Positions 8,859-19,924 are shown, counted from the stretch's first letter. The stretch is DNA of 64,000 nucleotides from RPQJ01 sp963846885 (GCA_963846885.1 CAWJXS010000023.1:62001-126000); one strand, 5' to 3'. Translations and numbers: made by a program. Notes: generated by a model not told the origin, from the letters alone.

Positions 8859-10543
8859 TCGCGATCCGCGAGGCCTGGCAGGCCGGATTGTTGGGGCGCG
8901 AGCATTGGGTGCGCAATCTCGTCGCCGGCTTCGTGGTGGGCGTCGTCGCGCTGCCGCTCGCGATGGCGTTCGCGATCGCTTCCGGCGCCAAGCCGGAGCA
9001 GGGCATCTACACGGCGATCATCGCGGGCGCGCTGGTGTCGCTGCTTGGCGGCAGCCGCCTGCAGATTGCCGGCCCGACCGGTGCATTCATCGTGATCCTC
9101 GCGGGCGTGACCGCCAAGCACGGCATCGACGGACTGCAGATCGCGACGTTCATGGCGGGCGCGATCCTGCTGGCGCTCGGCCTGACGCGCATGGGCGGCA
9201 TCATCCGCTTCATTCCCGATCCCGTGATCACCGGGTTCACCGCCGGCATCGGCGTGATCATCTTCGTGGGCCAGTGGCGCTATTTCCTCGGCCTGCCCGT
9301 GACGGGCGGCGAGCACTTCCATGAAAAGGTCTGGGCGCTGCTGCAGGTGATGCCCGCGGTGCATTGGCCGACTGCGCTGCTCGCCATCGCCAGCCTCGCG
9401 GCGGTGGTGTTTTCGTCGCGGATTCCTGGCCTGAAGCGCGTGCCCGGTCCCCTGGTGGCGCTGGTGCTGGCGACGGCTGTGCAGGCGTACTTCCTGTTTC
9501 CGGGAGTGGCCACGATCGGCACGGAGTTCGGCGGCATCCCGCGGGGTTTGCCGACGCTCTCGATGCCCGAGATCACCTTGCCGCGGATACTCGAGTTGCT
9601 CGGCCCCGCCTTCACCATCGCGATGCTCGGCGCCATCGAATCGCTGCTCTCGGCCGTGGTCGCCGACGGCATGGCCGGCACGCGTCACGATTCGAACCAG
9701 GAACTGGTGGGGCAGGGCATCGCGAATCTCGCCGTGCCGTTGTTCGGCGGCTTCGCGGCCACCGGCGCGATCGCGCGCACGGCTACGAACGTGCGCAACG
9801 GCGGCACCAGTCCGCTCGCCGGCCTGTTCCACGTGCTCACCCTCGTGCTGGTGCTGCTGTTCCTCGCGCCGCTCGCCGAATACGTGCCGCTGGCCGCGCT
9901 GGCGGCCGTGCTCTTCGTCGTCGCGTGGAACATGAGCGAAGTGCGGCATTTCGCGGGCATGGTGCGGCGCGCGCCGCGGGCCGACGTCGCCGTGCTGCTC
10001 ATCACGTTCCTGCTGACGGTCTTCGGCGACCTGGTGCTCGCCGTGAACGTCGGCGTGATCATCGCGATGTTCCAGTTCCTGCGCCGCATGTCCTCCTCGG
10101 TCGAGGTCGCGGCGCTCGGCGGCGCTGAACTCGATGCGGCGCTGGCAAGGCGGCGCTGGCAGGCGCTGCCGCCCGGCGTCATGGTGTACTCGATCGACGG
10201 GCCGTTTTTCTTCGGGGCCGTCGATACGTTCGAGCGCTCGCTCGCGCAGACCCACACCGATCCCCGGCGCCTGATCCTCGTCCTGCAGCGCGTGCCGTTC
10301 ATGGACATCACCGGCATCCAGAGCCTCGAGGAGGCGATGCGTGACTTGCGCCGCCGCGGCGTCGAGGTGCTGCTCTGCGGCGCGAACCCGCGCGTGAAGG
10401 CGAAGCTCGAGAAAGCCGGCCTGCTCGAACTCGCCGGGCCCGGCGGCTATCACGACGACCTCGATTCCGCCCTGCAGCAGGCCGACTGGGGTTCTACACT
10501 CGCGCAACAACCTGGCCGCACCCCCACCGAGGACCCCCGATGA
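8855..10543 (+). CDS. SulP family inorganic anion transporter with STAS domain
   Basis: Inner-membrane SLC26/SulP transporter for sulfate, bicarbonate or a carboxylate, 562 residues. It has about 12 to 14 hydrophobic segments (PLAMAFAIASGAKPEQGIYTAIIAGAL and following) and a cytosolic STAS domain (about 440-550) with VPFMDITGIQSLEEAMRDLRRRGVEVLLCG. The position next to a 2-hydroxyacid dehydrogenase, with ATGA overlaps on both sides, would suit uptake of an organic acid, since some SulP proteins carry dicarboxylates. That is inference from context only. Confidence 0.92.
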   Translation: MIAIREAWQAGLLGREHWVRNLVAGFVVGVVALPLAMAFAIASGAKPEQGIYTAIIAGALVSLLGGSRLQIAGPTGAFIVILAGVTAKHGIDGLQIATFMAGAILLALGLTRMGGIIRFIPDPVITGFTAGIGVIIFVGQWRYFLGLPVTGGEHFHEKVWALLQVMPAVHWPTALLAIASLAAVVFSSRIPGLKRVPGPLVALVLATAVQAYFLFPGVATIGTEFGGIPRGLPTLSMPEITLPRILELLGPAFTIAMLGAIESLLSAVVADGMAGTRHDSNQELVGQGIANLAVPLFGGFAATGAIARTATNVRNGGTSPLAGLFHVLTLVLVLLFLAPLAEYVPLAALAAVLFVVAWNMSEVRHFAGMVRRAPRADVAVLLITFLLTVFGDLVLAVNVGVIIAMFQFLRRMSSSVEVAALGGAELDAALARRRWQALPPGVMVYSIDGPFFFGAVDTFERSLAQTHTDPRRLILVLQRVPFMDITGIQSLEEAMRDLRRRGVEVLLCGANPRVKAKLEKAGLLELAGPGGYHDDLDSALQQADWGSTLAQQPGRTPTEDPR

Positions 10544-11517
10544 AAGCGCTCGTCTGCCACTCACTGGATGGAATCGACGGGCTCAAGCTCGAACTGGACT
10601 GGCCTGAGCCGGCGCTCAAGCCGGGAACGGTGCTGCTGGACGTCGCGGCAGCCGCACTCAACTTTCCGGATCTGCTGATGCTGCGCGGCTTGTACCAGGT
10701 GCGCCCGCCACTGCCCTGGATTCCCGGCATGGAAATGGCGGGCACGATCGCGGCTGTGGGCGAGGGTGTCACGCGTCACAAGGTGGGCGACCGCGTGATC
10801 GCGTATGCGGGCGCTGCGGCCGCCGAGCGCGCGGTGGTGCCGCAGGAGCGGCTGCTGCCGTTGCCGTCGACACTCGATTTCGAGTCAGGCTGCGGTGTCA
10901 GCGTGACTTACTTCACCAGTTACCACGCGCTCAAGCAGCGCGCGCAACTGGCCGCCGGTGAAACGGTGCTGGTGCTCGGCGCTGCCAGCGGCGTGGGCAC
11001 GACCGCCATCGAACTCGCCAAGCAGATGGGCGCGACGGTCATCGCGGCCGCCAGCACTCCGGCCAAGCTCGAGGTGGCGCGTCGCGTCGGCGCGGATCAC
11101 CTCATCGATTACTCGACGCAGGACCTGCGTGAGCGCGTGAAGGACATCACCGGCGGCAAGGGCGTGGACGTCGTCTACGACGCCGTGGGTGGGCCGTACG
11201 CCGAACCGGCGGTGCGCAGCCTGGCCTGGAAGGGTCGCTACCTCGTCGTGGGTTTCGCGGCGGGCGACATCCCGAAGATCCCGATGAACCTGCTCTTGCT
11301 CAAGGGTGCGGCGCTGGTCGGTGTCTTCTTCGGCTCGTTCGCGGAGCGCGAGCCGCAGGTGCAGCAGCAGAACGTGCGCGAACTGTGGCAATTGTTCGAG
11401 GCCGGCAAGCTCAAGCCCGTGGTGGGGGCGGTGCATCCGTTGGCGGACTACGCCGAGGCGTTCCGCTCGATGGAGGAGCGCAGGGCCGTCGGCAAGGTCG
11501 TGTTGCGCATCGCCTGA
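10540..11517 (+). CDS. Zinc-free MDR oxidoreductase / NADPH:quinone reductase
   Basis: Medium-chain dehydrogenase of the quinone-oxidoreductase branch, 325 residues. It has a GroES-like N-terminal domain (AAALNFPDLLMLRGLYQVRP) and a Rossmann nucleotide site (VLVLGAASGVGTTAIELAK, about 147-165). There is no structural-zinc cysteine cluster. Likely activity is NADPH-dependent reduction of quinones or enones. It ends the ATGA-coupled operon; the next gene is convergent and separated by a repeat-filled 400-bp gap. Confidence 0.9.
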   Translation: MKALVCHSLDGIDGLKLELDWPEPALKPGTVLLDVAAAALNFPDLLMLRGLYQVRPPLPWIPGMEMAGTIAAVGEGVTRHKVGDRVIAYAGAAAAERAVVPQERLLPLPSTLDFESGCGVSVTYFTSYHALKQRAQLAAGETVLVLGAASGVGTTAIELAKQMGATVIAAASTPAKLEVARRVGADHLIDYSTQDLRERVKDITGGKGVDVVYDAVGGPYAEPAVRSLAWKGRYLVVGFAAGDIPKIPMNLLLLKGAALVGVFFGSFAEREPQVQQQNVRELWQLFEAGKLKPVVGAVHPLADYAEAFRSMEERRAVGKVVLRIA

Positions 11518-11918
11518 GCGTCCGGGCGGCGCTCAGTGGTTGCTGCGGGCCTGTGCTTGCTGCGGGCCGGTTCCGTGGCGGGTCCGCCGCTTGGAAAGGC
11601 AGACACGCGCGCCGGACCCGCCACGGAACCGACCCGCAGCCGTGAGTGCGGTGCAACTTCGGGCGCGTGCTCGACGACGCACCGCCACCAGGGCGGGGCA
11701 TTCCGCCAATCCCGACGCTGCAACGATGCTTAAGCGGGGCGTTCCGCCGATTTCCCCGCAGCGCGTGTCTGCCTTTCCAAGCGGAGGGGGAATCGGCGGA
11801 ATGCCCCGCAAGGCTGGCAACCTCGGAAGTGGGCGGAAGGACCCGCCGTGACAGTGGCGTCTTAATCGAGCACGGCCGCTTGCGATCCGGTCTGAACGCT
11901 GCGGACCGCTCCCGTGGC
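11518..11918. repeat. Nested inverted-repeat element between convergent genes
   Basis: This 401-bp gap holds no gene. An 18-bp perfect inverted repeat (11569-11586 with 11613-11630, extendable to about 28 bp with one mismatch) encloses a 24-bp word (11587-11610) that recurs exactly inverted at 11761-11784. A GC-rich unit beginning GCGGGGCATTCCGCC occurs at 11693, again as a variant at 11734-11757, and inverted at 11786-11809. The second and third units can pair around the inverted 24-mer. No transposase is present. It could act as a bidirectional terminator or be a non-autonomous mobile repeat. Confidence 0.7.
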
Positions 11919-13829
<1,911 letters not shown>

Positions 13830-13954
13830 GTGCGGGACTGGCGCAAAACGGGGCGCGCATTCTCCCACTTTGGCGGCGAAGGGCGAAGTGCGGCACAATT
13901 CACGGCCAAGCAGCTTGCCCGGCCTTCCGCCCGGGTGCCGGAGTCACCGATCCG

Positions 13955-15347
13955 ATGTTCCGTATTCGTCCCGCAGCAGCGCTCCTGGCGCTGAGCCTCA
14001 TTGCCATGGCCGGCCCGGTCATGGCGGCGCCCGCCGTCTCGACCGCGGTAGCCTTCAGTCTCTCGAATCCTGTCGGCAACCCCGTCAAGGGCCCCGACGG
14101 CGCTCTGTACGGCACGGCCACCCCGATCACCTCGGTGGCCGGCGGCGTGATCTGGCGCGCCGCGGTCGACGGGTCAGAGGTCCGCACGCTCTATCAGCTC
14201 ACGCCTGATGACGCCGTTGCACCCGGTTCCGGGCTCACGGTCGGCAGCGACGGGCTGCTCTATGGCACCACCAAGTTCGGCAGGGGCAGCGACGTGACCG
14301 GCGCGGGCTCGATCTTCAAGATCGCGCCGAACGGCACCGGTTTCGCGATCATCTTCCGCTTCGCGCCGATCACGTCCACCAACGCGGAACTGAGCCCGAT
14401 CAATACCAACGGGGCGTATCCGGAGGCCGAGCTCATCGAAGGGCACGACGGCATGCTCTACGGCGCGGCCCGCACCGGCGGGACGAACGGCACCGGCACC
14501 CTGTTCAGGATCGCGCGCGATGGCACGGGCTTCCAGGTGCTGCACACGTTTGCCGCCAACACCTCGGCCGCCAACTCGGGCCTGACGGTCACGGTCGACG
14601 GCGCGGCACCCACCGGGCAGCTGGTGCAGGACGCCGACGGCGTGCTGTACGGCACGGCTTCGTCCGGTGGCAACAACGGTCGCGGCACCGTGTTCCGGAT
14701 CAACGCCGACGGCACGGGCTTCCAGGTGCTGCATCACTTCAGCGCCGCGGTCTTCACCGACGGTGTCGCCAAGAACGACGATGGCATGCTGCCGCTCGGC
14801 GGCCTCGTCGACGGCAACGACGGCTTCCTCTACGGCATGGCGAGCCAGGCCGGGCGGAACGGCTTTGGCGTCATCTACGCGATCAAGCCCGACGGGTCGG
14901 GGTTCAACGCGCTGCATACCTTCAGCAATACCGACGGCGCGCGGCCGCTGGCTGAACTGCAGCCTTGGGACCGACGGCAAGCTGTACGGCACGACATCCG
15001 GCGGCGGCGTCAGCTCGGGCACCACCGTGAGCGGACTGGGCACGTTCTTTGCCATCGACCGCACCGGGACCAACTTTACGAAGCTGCACGATTTCGTGAA
15101 CGCAAACGGCACGGGTCCTTCGAGCAAGGTCATCGAGCAAGCCCCGGGCGTGTTCCTCGGGCTCACCAGCAGCGCGGGCAATTGCGGTTACGGCACGATC
15201 TGGCGCTACAGCGCCGCGGGCGACACGGTCACCGGCAACACGCGCTGCGGCCAGAAGAAGAACAACAACAGCGGTGGCGGCAGCGCCGGATTCGCCGTGC
15301 TCCTGCTGCTCGGCGGTCTGGGCCTGCTCAGGCAACGCCGGGCCTGA
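13955..15347 (+). pseudogene. GloVer-type tandem-repeat surface protein with GlyGly-CTERM-like tail, frameshifted
   Basis: Secreted repeat protein. A signal peptide (MFRIRPAAALLALSLIAMAG...VMAAPA) is followed by at least six repeats of the form DGxLYGxxxxGGxxxxGxxFxIxxDGTGFxxLHxF, as in the choice-of-anchor GloVer repeat family. The frame breaks at about 14965: removing one T from CCTTGGG restores LQPGTDGKLYGTTSGGG and the rest of the protein to 15347. The C-terminus is SGGGSAGFAVLLLLGGLGLLRQRRA: Gly-rich, TM helix, basic end, which fits a GlyGly-CTERM sorting signal cut by rhombosortase. As written, the first frame runs to 15379 with a scrambled tail. Either real decay or a base-call error. 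Confidence 0.8.
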
Positions 15348-15375
15348 CCCTCTGCAACGCGACGAGGACAACAGG

Positions 15376-17628
15376 ATGACGAGCGAGGGACTGCATCGTC
15401 GCACCTGTTGCCTCTGCGAGGCGATGTGCGGCATCGAGATCGAGCACCGCGACGGCGCGGTGCTTTCGATCAAGCCCAACCGCGACGACGTGTTGAGCCG
15501 CGGGCACATCTGCCCCAAGGCCGTCGCACTGAAAGACCTGCACGAGGACCCTGACCGGCTGCGTGCGCCGCTGCGGCGGACCGCCACCGGCTGGGAGACG
15601 ATCAGCTGGGCGGCTGCATTCGACGAGATCGAGGCGCGGATTTCCGCGATCCGCGCGCAGCACGGTAACGACGCCGTCGCGGTCTACGCGGGCAATCCCA
15701 CCGTCCACAATCTTGGCGCGATGCTCAGCGTGGGAGAGTTCATCCGCGCGTTCCGCACGCAGAACCTGTACTCGGCCACCAGCGTCGACCAGTTGCCGCA
15801 CATGGTGGCGTCCTGGGCGATGTTCGGCCACCAGTTCCTGATGCCTGTGCCCGACGTCGACCGCACGCAACTGTTCGTGTGCATCGGCGGCAACCCGGTG
15901 GCCTCGGGCGGCTCGATCATGGGCGCGCCCGGATTCGAGAAGCGCATCGACGCGCTGCGTGCGCGGGGCGGACGCTTCGTCGTCGTCGATCCGCGCCGGA
16001 CGGAATCTGCCGCGATCGCCGACGAGTACCTCGGGATTCGTCCCGGCACCGACGTCTACCTGCTGCTCGCATTGCTGCACGAGGTGTTCACCCAGGGCAC
16101 GCCAGACCTGGCCCACCTCGCGCCCCACACCGACGGGCTCGATGTGCTGCGTGCAGCGGTGCTGCAGTTCGATCCTGCGCAGCTCGCGGCCCGCACGAAC
16201 CTGCCGCGCTCGCGGATCGTCGCGCTGGCCCACGCGCTGCTCGCCGAGCCGCGGGCCCTCGTCTACGGGCGCGTCGGTGCGTGCACGCAGGAGTTCGGTG
16301 GCCTCACGCTGTGGCTGATCTACTGCCTCAATGCGGTCACCGGTCACCTCGATCGCGAAGGCGGCATGATGTTCGCGGAGCCGGCCGTGGATCTCACCCG
16401 TGCGTACGGCTCGCGCGGGCACTACGGCAAGTTCCGTTCGCGCGTGCGGGGGTTGCCCGAGTTCTCGAACGAGTTGCCGGTCGCGGCGCTTGCGGAGGAG
16501 ATCACCACGGCGGGACCGGGCCAGGTGCGCGCGCTGGTCACTTTCGCGGGCAACCCGGTGCTGTCCACGCCGAATGGAGTGCAGCTCGACGCCGCACTCG
16601 CGCAACTCGAGTTCATGGTGTCGATCGATCTTTACCTGAACGAGACCTCGCGGCATGCGCACCTGATCCTGCCGCCGACGAGTCCGCTCGAGCGCAGTCA
16701 CTATGACATCGCGCTGAGCGGGTTCGCGGTGCGCAACGTCGCCAAGTTCGCACCGGCGCTTTTCCCTAAACCAGCGGGTGCCCTGCACGACCACGAGATC
16801 CTCGGCGAGATCGCCCGGCGTGTGCGCAAGCCGCCGCGCAGTCCCGGTGCCCGGCTCGCGGCGCGGGCAAAGGAACTCGTCACGCGTCGCCTGGGGCCCG
16901 ACGGCACGCTCGACTGGATGCTCAAGACCGGCCGCTATGGTGTGCCGTACGCGGGCAGGATGAAGGTGCTCGCCGCGCTGCCCGGGTTCGGCGCCCTCCA
17001 GAAGTTGCTTTCCGCGCCAGACCGCCGTCCCGTGGGTCTCACTTTGCAGAGACTGCTGGATGCGCCGAACGGCGTGGATCTCGGGCCGTTGGAGACCGCA
17101 TTCCCGCGGCGCCTCGCGACGCCAGGGCGCCGGCTGGAACTCGCGCCCGTCCTGTTCGTCGGCGATCTCGCGCGCGCCACGGCCGCGCTTGCAGAGCCCG
17201 TGCCGGCACTGGCCTTGATCGGCCGCCGGCACGTGCGCAGCAACAACTCCTGGCTGCACAACAGCCACCGACTGGTCAAAGGCAAGCCGCGCTGCACGCT
17301 CATGATGCATCCCGACGACGCGGTTGCGCGCGGTCTGCACGAAGGCGCGCTGGCCACGGTGCGTTCACGCGTCGGAGTCGTGCAGGTGGCTGTGGAGATT
17401 ACGCCCGACATCGAGCCGGGCGTGGTGAGCCTGCCGCATGGCTGGGGACACGGACGCAGCGGTGTGCGTCTTTCGGTGGCGTCGGCCCACGCCGGCGTGA
17501 GCATCAATGACCTCATCGACGACCAGCGCATCGATGCACTGACGGGCACCGCCGTATTGAACGGCACACCCGTCGAAGTCGCCGCGGTTCACTCGTACGA
17601 GATGGTCACCGGGACGAGCGCCGCGTAG
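15376..17628 (+). CDS. Molybdopterin-dependent oxidoreductase, orphan catalytic subunit
   Basis: Bis-MGD (Mo/W) oxidoreductase of the DMSO-reductase superfamily, 750 residues. The N-terminal [4Fe-4S] site reads CCLCEAMCGIEIE...GHICPKA, followed by the molybdopterin core (FVVVDPRRTESAAIADEYLGIRPGTD) and a C-terminal dinucleotide-binding domain (VSLPHGWGHGR...NDLIDD). No twin-arginine signal is seen, so it is probably cytoplasmic. Partner iron-sulfur, membrane or chaperone genes are absent nearby, and the substrate (formate, nitrate or other) is unassigned. The start is ATG 15376, 28 bp after the repeat-protein gene. Its 3' end overlaps the convergent DUF4402 gene by 40 bp. Confidence 0.87.
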   Translation: MTSEGLHRRTCCLCEAMCGIEIEHRDGAVLSIKPNRDDVLSRGHICPKAVALKDLHEDPDRLRAPLRRTATGWETISWAAAFDEIEARISAIRAQHGNDAVAVYAGNPTVHNLGAMLSVGEFIRAFRTQNLYSATSVDQLPHMVASWAMFGHQFLMPVPDVDRTQLFVCIGGNPVASGGSIMGAPGFEKRIDALRARGGRFVVVDPRRTESAAIADEYLGIRPGTDVYLLLALLHEVFTQGTPDLAHLAPHTDGLDVLRAAVLQFDPAQLAARTNLPRSRIVALAHALLAEPRALVYGRVGACTQEFGGLTLWLIYCLNAVTGHLDREGGMMFAEPAVDLTRAYGSRGHYGKFRSRVRGLPEFSNELPVAALAEEITTAGPGQVRALVTFAGNPVLSTPNGVQLDAALAQLEFMVSIDLYLNETSRHAHLILPPTSPLERSHYDIALSGFAVRNVAKFAPALFPKPAGALHDHEILGEIARRVRKPPRSPGARLAARAKELVTRRLGPDGTLDWMLKTGRYGVPYAGRMKVLAALPGFGALQKLLSAPDRRPVGLTLQRLLDAPNGVDLGPLETAFPRRLATPGRRLELAPVLFVGDLARATAALAEPVPALALIGRRHVRSNNSWLHNSHRLVKGKPRCTLMMHPDDAVARGLHEGALATVRSRVGVVQVAVEITPDIEPGVVSLPHGWGHGRSGVRLSVASAHAGVSINDLIDDQRIDALTGTAVLNGTPVEVAAVHSYEMVTGTSAA

Positions 17629-18146
17629 ATGCCTTGCTTGGTGCCTTTCGGCACCGTCAATGTCCCGCCGAGCCGCAGGCTATCCGCGCCCTTGCCGCTG
17701 AACGCGCCGAGGCGTGTCTTCGAAATGTCCCCCTGCGTGCTCGACCACAACGTGAATGCATTCACCTGCAGGCTCCCGGTGGAGGTGCGCACGCTGGCCG
17801 GCACCGCTACACGATAGATGCGGCCGGGTTCGCCGGTGATGGAGCGCAGCAGCGGCGTCTCGCCACCCTTCGGCAGCAGGCTCACGCGGCTGGCGACGCG
17901 CGTCGAGGGTGACCTGGCCGGCAGGATGACGATGCCGTCCTGACCGTTGCCTGCGTACGTCAGCCTGCCGAAGCTCAGTTCTGCGGTGGCTGCCACGGTG
18001 ATGGGGCGCAGGATCACGGTTCGTGCCGTCGCCGCTGCAGAGACAGGTTTGACACTGCCATCCGGCGCAGCGTGAACCACGGCGGACGTGCAGGGGAGGG
18101 CGCAGGCAGCGATCAGTGCCAGGTGCGCAAAACGTCGAACGATCAC
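17589..18146 (-). CDS. DUF4402 domain protein (minor pilin candidate, 185 aa)
   Basis: Secreted pilin-like protein: signal peptide (MIVRRFAHLALIAACALPCTSAVVHA), then a DUF4402-like domain (ILRPITVAATAELSFGRLTYAG ... GGTLTVPKGTKQGIYAALVPVTISYE). The end in an aromatic-bearing beta strand (VTISYE) is typical of subunits assembled by donor-strand exchange. GTG start at 18146 overlaps the upstream stop (GTGA), so it is coupled to the 353-aa gene. It is last in the pilus operon; its last 40 bp are antisense to the molybdopterin oxidoreductase gene. Confidence 0.8.
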   Translation of the reverse strand: MIVRRFAHLALIAACALPCTSAVVHAAPDGSVKPVSAAATARTVILRPITVAATAELSFGRLTYAGNGQDGIVILPARSPSTRVASRVSLLPKGGETPLLRSITGEPGRIYRVAVPASVRTSTGSLQVNAFTLWSSTQGDISKTRLGAFSGKGADSLRLGGTLTVPKGTKQGIYAALVPVTISYE

Positions 18147-19204
18147 TGGTAGCTCGCAGTCACGGTGAACGAACCCGTATAGGTGCCGCTCGGCGTGCTG
18201 GCAGTGAGCGGCAGCGACCCGCCAACGCCTACGCTCAACGTCGCATCCGAGCCGATGCTGCCGCCGAGCGTCTGCGCGGAGGTGTCGCCGGGCAGGTTGT
18301 CGGTCGTCGTGACTGTCAGCGTGTTGGCGCCACTGGTCAGCGTGAACGTTGCGGGCACCGTCACCCCGATCGCCTGTCCGCCTTCGCCAGTAATGTCGAA
18401 CTTGGCGGCCGCTGCGGTGCTGCCCGGCGCGAACGCCGCCAGGCCGGTGGCCGAACGCGCTCCCGACGGGGATATCGTGATGCTGCCGGACCCACGCATG
18501 AGCGTGCCGAACCTGAGGTCGGACGTCTTGGTGACTGTGATCGCGCGGAGTAGCTTCGCGGTGATCAGCGTGCTGCAGCCGCCCGTGGCGAAACTGTCGT
18601 TCGCGCCGGAGACCCTGGTGCAGACGGCCGGGACGCTGGTGGTGCCGCGCGTCGCGTTGGCAGGCACGATCAACGTCACGCCGAGCTTGATCGTCGAGGT
18701 CCAGCCGGTCGCGCTCGCGCTCGAGCCATAGGTATAGACGAATTCACGGTAGGCGGTGCCGCTGGTACTGCCGGTAGCGCAGGTATAGGTCACGCCGGTG
18801 GGTTGCGCCTGTCCCGTCGCGCAGGTGATGGCGCCGACGCTGCCGCCGCCGCTGGCCGAGCCTTCCGTCACGCGCACGGTCAGCGTGGAACCACGGCAAT
18901 CCTTGCCGGTGCTGGAGCCCTGGCGGGTGCAGGTGACGGTCAGCGTGGGCGCGGTGACGCTGCCACTCTTGACGCGCACCGCGGCGGTCGTCGAGGCGGG
19001 TGCAACGGTGACGGCACCTGCGTTGCTCACCGTGAACGTGGTGCTGGTCGTGCCCGCGACGATTTCCTGCAGCGCCGGTGCATTGGTGATCGACACCGTG
19101 AAGTTCTGTGCCAGGGCCTCGCGCGGCAAGGCACCGCAGGCGCACAGGGCGACGACGAGCAAGGCTCGCACCACGTCGACGCGGCGATGAAGTAAGCCGC
19201 GCAT
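18143..19204 (-). CDS. Two-domain DUF4402 protein, candidate pilus tip adhesin (353 aa)
   Basis: Signal peptide, then an N-terminal beta-rich domain of about 180 residues with three Cys pairs (CTRQGSSTGKDC, CATGQAQPTGVTYTC, CTRVSGANDSFATGGC), then a C-terminal DUF4402 pilin domain (ITVTKTSDLRFGTLMRGSG ... SGTYTGSFTVTASYQ). The pilin-domain ending nearly copies the major pilin ending TGTYTGSFTVTASYN. A variable N-terminal domain fused to a pilin domain is the layout of tip adhesins in chaperone-usher systems; that role is inference. Its ATG lies three bases after the LuxR stop, and its stop overlaps the next GTG. Confidence 0.8.
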   Translation of the reverse strand: MRGLLHRRVDVVRALLVVALCACGALPREALAQNFTVSITNAPALQEIVAGTTSTTFTVSNAGAVTVAPASTTAAVRVKSGSVTAPTLTVTCTRQGSSTGKDCRGSTLTVRVTEGSASGGGSVGAITCATGQAQPTGVTYTCATGSTSGTAYREFVYTYGSSASATGWTSTIKLGVTLIVPANATRGTTSVPAVCTRVSGANDSFATGGCSTLITAKLLRAITVTKTSDLRFGTLMRGSGSITISPSGARSATGLAAFAPGSTAAAAKFDITGEGGQAIGVTVPATFTLTSGANTLTVTTTDNLPGDTSAQTLGGSIGSDATLSVGVGGSLPLTASTPSGTYTGSFTVTASYQ

Positions 19205-19207
19205 CGG

Positions 19208-19924
19208 TCAGGCCTGCTGCCGACCCTGCGGTTGGGCCAGCATGGCCAGTGTCGTGAACAGTACCGTCAGGCGTTTCTGGCTGGGCATGCCGGTCTTGCG
19301 CAGCAGGCTCTTGACGTGCATGCGCACGGTCTCGAGCGCGCAATGTCGGGCCTCTGCGATCTCGCGCAGTTCGTTGGTCACGAGCAGGCTGATGCCGATC
19401 TCGGCCTCGGTCTCGGTGAGGCTGAACAGGTTCATGAGCAGGCGCAGGTCGGGCAGTGCCGGGTCGCCGTCGAACTTCTCGACCGACACGATGGCGAAAC
19501 CGGTTTCGCGCGCGGGGCGGACCTTGAGCACTTCATTCTCATGTCCCGCGCGGTGCGGCAGGCTCAGCACGCTGGTCTGGTTGTCACGTGCGGCGAGATT
19601 GATGGCGCCGAGCACCGAGCTGATGGTGGCGTTGCAGCGCACGCCGAGCGCCATGGGCAGCGTTGCGCGAGCTCGCTTCGGGGAATCCGCCTGCGGCATG
19701 ACACGCCAGGTGCCGGTGGCGGAAACCATGAGGTCCTGGGATTTCTTCGGGCTCATCGCGTCCTCGCTTGCCGAAAAGCGGGTCAGGTTCTTGTTATGCA
19801 GTGCAGCATCGCAGGGCACGACGCGCGCCCGTGTGCGCGGCATCACAATTCCCCGGCCGCGGCGGGTCTGCGCCGCAACTGACTGGTTCAACTTGGATGC
19901 GTCTGCCTGCGCCATGCGGGTCAC
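19208..19924 (-). CDS. LuxR-type HTH transcriptional regulator inside the pilus operon
   Basis: 238-residue regulator with a C-terminal LuxR/GerE helix-turn-helix (about 168-228: FSLTETEAEIGISLLVTNELREIAEARHCALETVRMHVKSLLRKTGM). The N-terminal ~150 residues match no receiver, autoinducer or PAS pattern clearly; the first 60 are basic and poorly ordered. GTG at 19924 overlaps the usher stop (GTGA); ATG at 19915 is an alternative. Lying between usher and adhesin, it is probably a dedicated regulator of this pilus, possibly autoregulatory. Its signal is unknown. Confidence 0.85.
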   Translation of the reverse strand: MTRMAQADASKLNQSVAAQTRRGRGIVMPRTRARVVPCDAALHNKNLTRFSASEDAMSPKKSQDLMVSATGTWRVMPQADSPKRARATLPMALGVRCNATISSVLGAINLAARDNQTSVLSLPHRAGHENEVLKVRPARETGFAIVSVEKFDGDPALPDLRLLMNLFSLTETEAEIGISLLVTNELREIAEARHCALETVRMHVKSLLRKTGMPSQKRLTVLFTTLAMLAQPQGRQQA

